A stretch of DNA of 64,000 nt from Parietaria judaica (lineage: Eukaryota > Streptophyta > Magnoliopsida > Rosales > Urticaceae): NCBI GenBank assembly GCA_954871525.1, contig OX940865.1, forward strand, positions 16,506,606-16,570,605, in the 5' to 3' direction. Each line of letters begins with the position of its first letter. The first letter of the stretch is position 1. This document shows, piece by piece, positions 36,885 to 47,499 of the stretch. The position numbers and the translations under genes are program-made. The notes under the pieces were generated by a model. That model was given only the letters and a program-made list of their open reading frames with translations. It did no database searches and was not told the DNA's origin.

Positions 36885-37155
36885 AGGGAAACTTCAGTTT
36901 GTATGCCCGGTAGAGCATGTGTTTTCGAAAAAGTACCCGCGTTTGTTAAATTACAAAATTATACCCCCAACACACTTTTTGTCTTTACATAAACACTTTT
37001 AAACACTTTAAAGTATGCTCCAAAAAATATTAATGTATACATAAACACTTTTTGTCTTTACATAAACATTTTTGGGGCATAGTTTTGTAATTTAACAAAT
37101 TCGGGTACTTTTTTAAAAACACACGCTGTCCGAGCATACAAACTAAAGTTTCCCT
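36885..37155. mobile_element. MITE, 271 bp, inserted in a TA repeat
   Basis: The ends AGGGAAACTTCAGTTTGTATGC and, reversed, AGGGAAACTTTAGTTTGTATGC pair with one mismatch in 22, and the pairing continues (CGG, GTACCCG). Both flanks are (TA)n, so the target was a TA microsatellite. The interior repeats CTTTTTGTCTTTACATAAAC twice. No coding capacity. Confidence 0.85.
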
Positions 37156-37444
37156 ATATATATATATAAACATATGTGTTTATAAAAATTAGCTTTTTGT
37201 GCTTAATGTTGCCATTTGTTTAGTACAAGTGAAAATGTGAGAGATTAAGGAAGTCTCATTGAAGCTTCGTAAAAAATTAAATATGATACGCTTCGATGTG
37301 TTTTCCATGAGTTATTATTAATCATATATAAAAAATAGTACATGCTCAATCATGATTAATAATGAATTTCCGTAATTGGACCCGTTAATCCATGTTCGTA
37401 ATATATTAAGCTTACTTATCAACTTGCAAAATTTGATCTTATGA

Positions 37445-37970
37445 TAATAAGTAGGGGAAATTGCGGTAAAAATACCTAACCTTTGGTCAAACTACTTCCT
37501 GGGTACCCAACCTTTAAAACTGGCGGCAAAAATACCCAACCTAGGTTGACCGTGACTTTGGCATGAAAACGTTAATTTTTCCGTTAAAATTGGTCATGTG
37601 GCCGTTAGCGGCAAGAATACCCAACCTTTTTTAAAAAAAAAATATTTTTTTTTAATTTATGTTTTTTTTTCTTTATTGATTAGTGACTAACTTTTGTGTT
37701 ATTCCATGTATTTGGAATTCAAGTAATTATCACTAATCAAGTAAAGAAAGAATAAATAAATTTAAAAAAAATAATTTTTTTATAAAAAGGTTGGGTATTT
37801 TTGCCGCTAACGGCCACATCAGGGATGTTAACGGAAAAATTAACGCTTTCATGCCAAAGTCACGGTCAACGCAGGTTGGGTATTTTTGCCGCCAGTTTTA
37901 AAAGTTGGGTACCCGGGAGGCAGTTTGACCAAAGGTTATGTATTTTTGCCGTAATTTTCCCTAATAAGTA
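37445..37970. mobile_element. MULE-type foldback element, 508 bp, with 9-bp duplication
   Basis: The element proper is 37454-37961, with ends GGGGAAATTGCGGTAAAAATACC and, reversed, GGGAAAATTACGGCAAAAATAC. The arms run inward through CCTTTGGTCAAACT, GGGTACCC, CGTGACTTTGGCATGAAA and GGCCGTTAGCGGCAA to an A/T-rich centre. The 9-bp sequence TAATAAGTA is exact on both sides (37445-37453, 37962-37970). Long inverted arms plus a 9-bp duplication fit Mutator-like foldbacks. A one-armed relative lies at 61765. Confidence 0.87.
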
Positions 37971-39642
37971 TGATGACAATCCTTTTGTAAGATCATTTAG
38001 GTTGAAAATTTCAAAAATATTTAAAATGTTTTCTTTAATATAGGTGCATTTTTTTTTCTTCAATATTTAGTGTAGGGAGAGTTTGAATCCACAAGCTTAA
38101 ATAGTCAACAGCTTATAGTGGTAACCGATAAAAAAAAAACATACAACAGTCGTTATCGTGTAATATGTCGTCTATGGTTTATTGTAAACCAACATTAATA
38201 AAATAAAATAAAAAATGATGAAACGAATCTTTAACTATAAAACACGGAGAAGTTTCCCGATAATTAAAACAAATGAAAGATTTACCGATAATACTAGAAT
38301 AACAATGCAAAACAAAAAATTTGAATACCATTTTATATTGATATATTGTGTTTAATATTATTTATACATCAATAAAAAATCAATATATAATATATTAATA
38401 TTATTTTAGAATATATATATTGAACGTTTATTATATACTTACATGATATAAATATAATTATTTTATAGAAAACCCACTGATAAACTTATGTGAGAATTTT
38501 TTTTTTTTAACTTGTTACCTGTCATATGCTCGTAAATTTCAAACTATCGGTTTTCATCGGTATCGGTTTTTTTTTACTAGACAATATAGCCATATGTTGG
38601 TCCCAAGTTGAGAAGAGAGTGTGCAAAGGCCAAACACTAAGTGTGGAAAAAGGACATTACTACAGTAGAAGTGGACCATATTAGAAGCCATTTTGTATAC
38701 TTCAACCTTGTTGGGCTTAAAAATTTCTCAAAGGGTCCTTTCTTTTTCCTTGTATTCAGACAAGTTATGTTGCGTCACTTTTCTCAATGGCTCGGCCATT
38801 TTGATTAATGAAGAAGACAACAATATGGGATGTAATATCCGTACAGGCGTGCACTGTGTACCAACGCCTCATCTCTTTTAATTTTTTTTTTGCTTTTGGG
38901 TTGAATAGTTTGTCTTATTATTATCATCATTTATTTTGTTTATGGTTTCATTTTAGCTCACCTTGGACCACTCAGTGATAAGAACTTATTTAAGGCTAAG
39001 ATTTCATTTCTCTGTGTGACCCTTCATAGGTATAATATAGTCAAACTTTGTGTTGATTTGATCGGAATTAATTAACTTGTTATCAGAACTTAATTTTAAA
39101 AAATTGGGCGTGCCTTTTTCTTTTTTCATTTGAATTTTATACTCTAAAAAAACTAAATATTCAATTAGTCGAATTATATTTATTTACTTCACATTGGATG
39201 TATTAGATAGTTTATTTATTTAAGAGTATTAACTCAAAGATTTTAACAATTAGTTTATTTTGATAGTTTATTTAGATAGTTTATCAATTAGTCGAATTAA
39301 ATATTTGTTATATATATTTATGTATATATATAACAAATAAAGATTTTAGAACAACAGTACAATACTTTTGGGCTTTTCTAACAACTTATCTGGGCTTTAT
39401 TCAAGATTATTTACTAGCTATTGGGCTTTAATGTTTCTGAATAGGCTCACTTGATATGTGATTTGTTGCTTCTCCGTTTTCGTTCTTGTAAGCAATTTGA
39501 GAAGGTGATGTATTTTTCTTTTTTAATTCTATACGTTTTCTTAATAATTCAAATTGAAGAATCTCGATTATAATAACACAGGGATTTATACTAAAAATAG
39601 AAAAGTTTACTCTTAAGAAATAAATGGTTTATATTATAAATT
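37971..39642. other. AT-rich intergenic DNA
   Basis: No gene is supported. Short frames (for example near 38693-38881) have no recognisable domain. Confidence 0.6.
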
Positions 39643-40618
39643 GGGTAAACTCCGGCTAATGTACCCAATGTTTGATAGATTTCGGATTATGTATCCAATG
39701 TTTATTTTCAACGGCTAATGTACCCAAACTTTATTCCGTTAGATTTTTTCATGTTTCCGTTACTTTACCGTCAACGAGTGATTATGTAAAGTTTTTTTAT
39801 TTTGGCATAACTCACTCATTTTTTGTCCAAAATTTATGCACGACCTATGGTTGGAAAGATAAGAGATAGACCTACAACTTTTATGTTGTAAGTTTTGTAA
39901 AAATAAAGTTTAAAAAATACAAAATTTCAATTACTATGTAAAACTGGACATTAGTGTAATGCAAAATATTTGTTTCCAGCAAATTTTAATATACTTAATG
40001 ACTTTTTTTGATGAAACATAAAACTTAAAAGTTGTAGATAAATCTTTTATCTTTCCAACGGTAGTTTGTTTATAAATTTTGGACAATAAATGAGTGAGTT
40101 ATGCCAAAAATATGAAAACTTTTTGCACATCACATTTTTCATATTTTTGGCATAACTCACTCATTTATTGTCCAAAATTTATAAATAAAATACCTTTGGA
40201 AAGATAAAAGATTTATCTACAACTTTTAAGTTTTATGTTTCATCATAAAAAGTCATTAGGTATATTAAAATTTGCTCGAAACAAATATTTTACGTTACAC
40301 TAATGTCCAATTTTACATTGTAATTGAAATTTTGTATTTTTTTGAGATTTTTTTTACAAAACTTAAAACACCAAAATTGTGGATCTATCTCTTATATTTC
40401 CAACCATGGGTCGTGCATAAATTTTGGACAAAAAATGAGTGAGTTATGCCAAAAATAAAAAAACTGTACGTAATCACTCACTGACGGTCAAGTGACCGAA
40501 ATAAGAAAAAATCTAACAGAATAAAGTTTGGGTACATTAGCCGTCGAAAATAAACATTGGGTACATAATCTGAAATTGATCAAACATTGGGTACATTAGC
40601 CGCAGTTTACCCTAAATT
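39637..40618. mobile_element. 970-bp foldback element, copy 2
   Basis: The element proper is 39643-40612, with ends GGGTAAACTCCGGCTAATGTA and, reversed, GGGTAAACTGCGGCTAATGTA. TAAATT flanks both sides (39637-39642, 40613-40618), a 6-bp duplication. It aligns with the copy at 30110 along its full length, in the same orientation and with scattered substitutions, including the four alternating 40-base modules (about 39800, 40072, 40144, 40418). Confidence 0.88.
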
Positions 40619-43600
40619 ATAATATATGTGAAGCAACTTAGATGGTGTTGAATATATCTTGGACATCGAGTATGTTACGAAATGGATCACTATAAAAAAT
40701 AGTTCTTTAGTACTTTGAGCATTTTTTTTAATATTCAGGAAAGATGAACGAGTTCGTATTATGCAAATCTAACCGGACTAACCAAACAACATGCGTCGGA
40801 ATGAAACGGCACAATCCTTTGTGCATGCAAAAGAAACCGTCGTGGTAAATGTCCCAACGCCTCAAGCCGCCTACAAGGCGTGCGTGAATATCATCTTTAC
40901 GCCTTCAATTTATCTCACTTGAATAATACTCAAACAAAAGTTCCATGAAATTTGAAGGAGAGTCTTTGAGGAGAAGCGACGTCGTTTGGGGTTGGGTCCA
41001 CCATGTCCATGTAGGTCCCATACTCTTTTTTTTTTCTTTCTTTTTCTGCTTTGAGTTTATCCCTGACCCTAAGGAATGAGAATCCAATAACTTCACCAAA
41101 AAGTTTGGTTATATAGTGACTGGAATGGCATCTAAATCATCTCATATGATTGTCGATTATTTTTTATGAATGATTGAGAATTAGGGTTTTAAAACCCACC
41201 GGAGAATGAATGTTCGGTAGGTTTCAGGCGGTGGCCCTTGTAAAATTCAAATTTTTGGTATAAAATTTTAGAATTTTAACTATTCTAATAATATTTAAAA
41301 ATTCACTAATATAATTTAATTTTTGGTTAACTTCGAAATTGTATAAATGTATACTATTATTTTTCATAAAGACATCTCCAGTATACTCATAAATACACCC
41401 GTAAAATTGAAAGTTTTCTTTGAACTGTTGAATAATATTCAGAATGATACTAAAAGCTTTGTTTAGAAAAACCGGTAACCGGTCAGGATTACTACTTCTA
41501 ATGTGTTTATGAATTTGTGTAGTTTACGATGAAGATTTTTTTTTTTTTAAAGAACTTAGAAAATTGTTTCCCAAAAAGTGACACTGCTTCAAGAGAGGGT
41601 GAAGGAAATAGATAGAGTTAATCTATTCATCATATGTCCTAGTAAGACCGTGTGTATTCTTTATCAATAATTAATAGCTTCACATTTAATGATACTAAAA
41701 TCAATAACATATGATTAACAGATTAATTCTATCTATTAAAAAAATAACATATTTCCGGTTGAGTACTCACATTTTTATGATGTCGCTATTCATGATGTGT
41801 TTGGTTTCGAATCCACTATGACGCAAAGTTCCATTACAGCACGATCTAAACTCGATAACTACACAATCTCAAAAGCATTTCATCAACATATATTCTTACT
41901 CAGGCGATGCAAGATTGCACAACTTTATAATTTACACTACCCTCTCAGTTTAAGGGGTTGGTGACTATCACAAGTCAACCAACATATATTTATTTTACAG
42001 GACATCAAGAACTTTTTTTTTTTTTTATCTGATTTAAGTTATAAGTTGATGGTTGTCAAATCCAAAGACTCATCTAAGATGGATGATAGATTTTATTGCT
42101 ATTGTTTTGGTATCATTCGTTTCTAAATATAACATTATTTTTATATAAAATATTTATGTAATTGGTTTACAAGTTGGGGTTACTTACTTAAAATCAATGC
42201 ATGTTAGGTGAGACATTATATGTTTCCAAGATCTTATCACCTTTTAGTATACGATTTTTTTTTCCTAAGCTCCTTTTTACCCGATTCGTGCGCAATATTA
42301 GTCAATGCAAACCAAACAATAAAGATAAAATTCTTGAATAGTTTGTCAACGTTGTCATTGCTTTCTATATCTCGCTTACACACTTTCGATAACGACCCGA
42401 AAAATTCGTTGAATATTAATAATTATATGGACTGGAAGAAATAATATTGCTTCATAAATATAACAAAAAAATCACAAGGGGCAAATTAGCGGCTTTGATT
42501 TTTTTTTTTTAATTTGTGGTCTAAATTAATGTGTTTTTAATCGTTCGGACCATTTTTAATTTCATGGTACGTCGTATCCATATATTTTATGAATATTATG
42601 AGGATTCAGTGGTAGAAGCAAAAAGTTCGCACGATAGGTTTATCCAGAAACCGCATTTATAATTTATTCTCTCTCTTTCTCTCAACGTTGTTCGATCATA
42701 GTAAACTTTCTCTCACATGCTCGTGATTCTCTTTATAAACATAGTTCTCAGGTAAAAACTCTTGTGGTTATTTATCTTGACGTTCCCTGTTATTGTATAA
42801 GAAACTATTTTTATCTATAAAACTGCATTATAAACATGCCGTGTTAAAAACGAAAGTCAATAAATTAATCTATGAAGACTTCGTCCGCTGAATCCAGGCA
42901 TATCTAAGCTAACAAATTTAATGTTGAAAAATGATAAACATACGTTGACATATTATTTTTAATTTTAAATTATTTTGACGTCTTGAAGTTGTTCTTCATT
43001 TCTGATACGTTTTCTTTTTCTATATCATGCGTAAGAAAATGCGCTCATAGTAATTAAAAACAGTTAAATTGGTTGTGACATGCAACACTATTATATAAAA
43101 AATAAAGATTTGCTATTTCCCACTTATATATGTGTCTTTGCTTCTTCTTAAAAATAGAATAAAATAAAACAATGTGTTCACAATTAACTTCAACTTAAAT
43201 ACTTTCTAGGTGCTAAATATTACTTAAAATAATACAAGCCATAGTTACCTTGGTTTTGGTTTTCTTTATTTTTTTAGGATATAATTTTTTTGCATAAATA
43301 CGTTATATTGTTCTTAGTGTGCCGGTATATTTTCAATCTATTTTTTCTATAGCAGTACCCAACGGCCAATAAAATAATGTTCATGTCCAATTTTGTCCAT
43401 GATCCGTTAGGGCCTGCAACATGAAGGGCATTATTCTAATCTTTGTTTATTAAAATGAAGATTTATGCATATTTCGAACTTACGTTAACTCAACAAGGAG
43501 GGAATTAGATCTCAACAATGTTTTATAACTGCCTTTAAGCACTATGACCGCTAAAAAAAGATTAAAATATGGCGATACATACACACTTGGCACAAGAACT

Positions 43601-45228
43601 CATGCCGAAAATACCCCTTTAATTTTATACATCTTTGTCTAACACAGTGTCAAAACTCATTGACATTTACCCACATAGAGTTGAATCAATAAATTGTTAT
43701 TATTTCCTATAATAAATAAATTGTTACAGTTTTTTTTTTTTTTTTTTTGTATATTAATACTACTAGGTAGGTAAGGAAGAAATAAGATAAGAGAAGAGAC
43801 AATAAATCAGCAAAGCCCTGAAAAACCGAATAATTGTTACAATAATGTATGTTCACAAAATTAGACACCATAATAGTAACTTAGTAAGCCTTAAATTCTA
43901 TAAATATAGCATATAGTTATACTCCGAATTTATACACCTCTTTTTTTCTGTCGTATATTTTATTTTATTTTATTTATCAAGCATATAGTATACGTTACGT
44001 TACACGCATGCATTGCTTTCTTCTGAGAAAAAGAAAAACAAAAGAAAAAACTTTTTTTTTTTTTTGAAAAAACATTATTCTGACAGTCAAAAGAAACACA
44101 GCCATTTTCTGAGGCACCACCATAACGGCTAATTGAAAGAGAGCCGTTGGGATTTGGAAGATGACCGTTACCGCACAAGAAGCCAAATAAATATGTCAGG
44201 CTGATATACATAAATGTCCCAAAATTTATTTATTTTTTATTTTATTCTATATTAATGGCTGAAGATGAAAACAATGTGATGTGACAAAAAAATTGTCCCA
44301 TCAAACTCGTGAATAAGATAAGCGTGTAATTATCGTACAATTCATAGTTTCAGTTTCATACAAAGATAGACTAAATACAGTAATTCGAAAATCGGTATTT
44401 TTCGAATAAATTTGAAACCAAAATTTTTGGTCCCCAATTATATCCGGATTGTTTATTTACTTACTGTTTTAGTTTAATTTTATATCCAAATCAAGACGCT
44501 TTAGATCTTAAGATCCAAATTAAAAAAATATATATAATTTCCATTCACAAAAATAATTTATTGAAATTATTGAAACAATTATATTATTGTTTATTTCTTT
44601 CTAAAAATCAAATTATTGAAACAAGCTTTCATATTTGCCCCATCACACTTGCGAGTAAGTGTGAATCAGACAAAATAAAAATGCATTTAAACTAATTTAT
44701 AGTTTATGGCCGTTGTATACTTGTATTGTATATAACCATTAATTTGTGGGCAATAATAACTCCTTTATGACCATACTTTTATAAAGCAATTACTTTGGAA
44801 TAAAATTCAAGTCAGAGAAAGAACAACGATCCGTACCTTTAGGGCAAAAGAATTCGAACACAAAAAAGTGAGGAAAAAAGAATTCATATTACACAAAATT
44901 AAATTCAAAAAATAAAACATGTGAGACAATAAAAATAATAATAATGTTGAACATAAAAAAATAAAAATAAAAAACAGAGACATTTTAGTTACAAACCTGT
45001 GGTTTTTAACCCTAGAGATCATCTTCATCAGCTAAATGTTCCCCTTTTTATCAGACTGCTAACTTAAACAACAAGCCAACTTAAAATACACCCAACCCAA
45101 ACACCCTTATATATATAAATATAATAAAAATAAAAATGAAAAAAAGACACCATAAATACATCACACAGACCTAATCAGAGAGTTATCATCATCAAGTTCA
45201 TCATTTCTTTGATCAAGGATCAATCAAA
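40619..45228. other. AT-rich intergenic DNA downstream of the golgin-family gene
   Basis: No gene is supported. T homopolymers, TA runs and a few GC-richer patches are visible (40790-40900; 44095-44180, with CCGTTA / AACGG words). Open frames there are short and lack domains. The 3' UTR of the gene at 45229 must lie at its right end, but no poly(A) signal can be chosen with confidence. Confidence 0.5.
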
Positions 45229-46745
45229 TCAGTGTATGGAATCTATGTTCTTACTCAGCTCCTCCAGTTTCTTCAGCCTCATCTTCTCACTCTCGCTCAC
45301 AAGCTGCCATTCATGGACATTTGCCGACAGTTTCAGACACCCAATTGAGAAAACATTACAAAATTACCCAATTCAGGAAAGGAAAACATGACAAATTGGC
45401 CCCCTTTAAGTCACTGTTTTTCCATTTTGACCCCCGAGTTCTAAATTGACACTTTCAACGGTCCTAAACTGCTCGAATTTAGGACAGTCGAAAGGGTCAA
45501 GTTTCCAATTATGACACCTCGGGGAGTTAGTTTGGCAAATTATGAACTAAGGAGGGTTATTTTGTCATGTTAGTTTTGGCAAAATGACCCCTATAAGTCC
45601 CTATTTTCCATTTTAACCCCTAAGTTTTTGTAATTGGATATTTAAACCTTTCAATTGTAAAAAAACATTTCAAAATTTAAGACAATTTAGGCCAGTTGAA
45701 AGGGCCGATTTTCCAATTACGATAACGTTGGAGTTATTTTGGCAAATAGTGAAATATGGAGGGCTATTTTGTCAAGTTTCATTAGGAATTGAGAATGACT
45801 GAAAGAGGAAAAGTAGTTGATGATAGATGACTAACATTACTAACCTCCATGAGTTTGGTGATCAGCTGGACTTTCTCCTTGTTCTTGTCGTTGAAGGCCT
45901 CGAGCGCTTCTTTGTATTCTTTCTCCTGCGATAAACAAACAAAACCCGAACAGCGTTAAGAAATGAGAATCGGCGATTAGACAAACCGAATAAACGGATA
46001 AAATCCGCACCTTCTTTTGGCAGGTGTGTCCTAGAGGCTTGAGCTCCTTGTTCACGGCGTCGATCTTCTTGCGGACCGTGGTCACTTCCTTCCTCATCGG
46101 ATCTGCGAGCGCTTCGAGTTCCTGAAAACCCAGATATTATTTCATGATTTCCACCATAAAAAAACGTACCTAAAGCTCATAAAAAATAAATCTATCTACG
46201 GCTGTGAAATTCGAAGAAACTCCCATCCAGATCCGGGTTTATACTCGGAACTCTATGCTCAAAGAATTACACAAAAATTATCATAAGCTTTCATACACAG
46301 TGATTTACTCAAACTAAGAGCTAAAAGCTGAGAAAGTATCATAGAACAAGCAAAAACGAAACCCTAATTTTGCGGAGAGGTGTTCAAATCTGAGCTACAA
46401 AACACAAATTGCAACCTTGTTCTTCATCAAGCAAAGCATGAGAGAAGAAGAAACCCTAGTTGAGCGGAGACGAACCTCGCGGATGGTGGCGAGGCGCTTG
46501 GTCTCCTCCTCGACGCGGCCGAGCTGAGCCTGGACCTTGTCCCTGACCTCCATCCTCTTCTTCTCGATCTCCTCCTCCTTGGCCCGGAAGGTGGAGAGCG
46601 CCGTGCGCGACATCTCCTCGTCCTCGCGCGAGAGGTTGCTGCTGCTGAAGCTCAGGCTCCCCGAGTTCTGCACCATCAACTGCTGCTGCAGATTCTGCTG
46701 CTGCGTCGTCGTCGTCGGAGTCGGAGCCTGCTCGATCGTCTGCAT
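45229..46745 (-). CDS. DUF662 / RAB6-interacting golgin family protein, four exons
   Basis: Minus strand. Exons 46745-46476, 46121-46011, 45925-45845 and 45303-45229 join in phase 0 into 179 codons including the stop (178 residues), a usual length for the plant family. The start is MQTIEQAP. Exon 1 has a Gln/Thr-rich N-terminus, SREDEEMSRTALSTFRAKEE and a basic/acidic coiled-coil ending ETKRLATIRE. Exon 2 is LEALADPMRKEVTTVRKKID...KELKPLGHTCQKK. Exon 3 is EKEYKEALEAFNDKNKEKVQ...KLME. Exon 4 closes with SEKMRLKKLEELSKNIDS. It is predicted to be a soluble, almost wholly coiled-coil protein. The family is named for similarity to animal RAB6-binding golgins; the role in plants is poorly defined. 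All junctions fit GT-AG and no lesion is seen. Intron 3 (45844-45304) carries two inverted-repeat elements. Confidence 0.93.
45385..45571. mobile_element. MITE-like inverted-repeat element in golgin-gene intron 3
   Basis: The left end AACATGACAAATTGGCC and, reversed, the right end AACATGACAAAATAACC pair with few mismatches. Inner arms repeat TTTCAACGGTCC / GTCGAAAGGGTC-like words. It has no coding capacity. The class is uncertain because no duplication is clear. Confidence 0.65.
45572..45786. mobile_element. Second, related inverted-repeat element directly adjoining the first
   Basis: It starts TTTTGGCAAAATGACCCC and ends GGAGGGCTATTTTGTCAAGT. It shares with its neighbour the order TCCCTATTTTCCATTTTAACCCC, a central AATTTAGGAC-like motif, GTTGAAAGGGCC and TTTTCCAATTACGA. 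The two abut head to tail. Confidence 0.6.
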
Positions 46746-46950
46746 AGCTCGCCTCTTTCTCTGTCTACAGAGCCCTCGAATTCTCTCTATGATTGTGTTG
46801 GAGGTGGTGATCTCTCTCTCTCTCTCACTCTTGCTTTGCTTTTTCTGGGTTTCTCTTTTGCTTTCTCGGAATGATGATGATGATGACGACGATGAAGATG
46901 ATAATGGGTTTTCTTAGTGCTCTGTTTTTCTCTCTGCTTATAAGCACACA
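46746..46950 (-). promoter_or_regulatory. Leader and core promoter of the golgin-family gene
   Basis: Above the ATG at 46745 the plus strand shows CTCTCTCTCTCTCT-like and GATGATGATGAT runs, typical of plant 5' UTR microsatellites. A CTTATAAGC box at 46937-46945 is placed about 190 bases above the start codon and may be the TATA element. Confidence 0.45.
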
Positions 46951-47122
46951 GGCCAAATTGGCCAGCTTAGCTCGTCTTTCTTAACTGCCATAAAGACCCC
47001 TCAACTTTGTGTTTTGGTGCAGTTTGGCCCGTGAGTTTTTTTTTTTTTTTTTTTTTGCATAGATGTACCACTTCCTTCCGAAAATAGAAAATTGTTGTAC
47101 TACGTGCGAAAAGTGATCATTG

Positions 47123-47483
47123 TTGAGCGAAATAAATGTTCGGGATTTATGAGGGTGTCGTGTTTGAACGTCTCCGCCGGGCAGCAGGGCCAGTCCTAAG
47201 TTTGTCGAGGCCCTAGGCGAAGACCGATTTTGGGGGCGAGAAGTGGCGAGAAATTGTATTTATGAGAGCCTCGTTGCTTGCTCGAATCTGTTTTTGTTGG
47301 TTAATAGTTGAGCGAAATAAATGTTCGAGATTTATGAGGGTGTCGAGTTTGAACGTGTTCGACGGGCAGTCAGAGGTCTTCTGTTGGTCGTGTTGTCACC
47401 ATATTCACGGCCGCGACTGTTGCTCGTAAAAATTTGTTCCTTTCAGTGAAACAGTTAAAAGTTCAAGTTAAGACCTCTGACTG
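47123..47483. repeat. 60-bp direct repeat and 14-bp inverted repeat
   Basis: TTGAGCGAAATAAATGTTCG, with about 40 further bases, occurs at 47123-47184 and 47308-47368, with only a few differences. The second copy is followed by CAGTCAGAGGTCTT, whose exact inverse AAGACCTCTGACTG lies about 90 bases on. Between the direct repeats is AGGGCCAGTCCTAAG...GAGGCCCTAGGCG, a motif common at plant transposon ends. Confidence 0.65.
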
Positions 47484-47499
47484 TTAGCTCGTGAAATTT

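Noticed and set aside
45209..45391. 60-codon plus-strand frame rich in Ser/Phe/Leu
   Set aside because: It is antisense to the last exon of the DUF662 gene.
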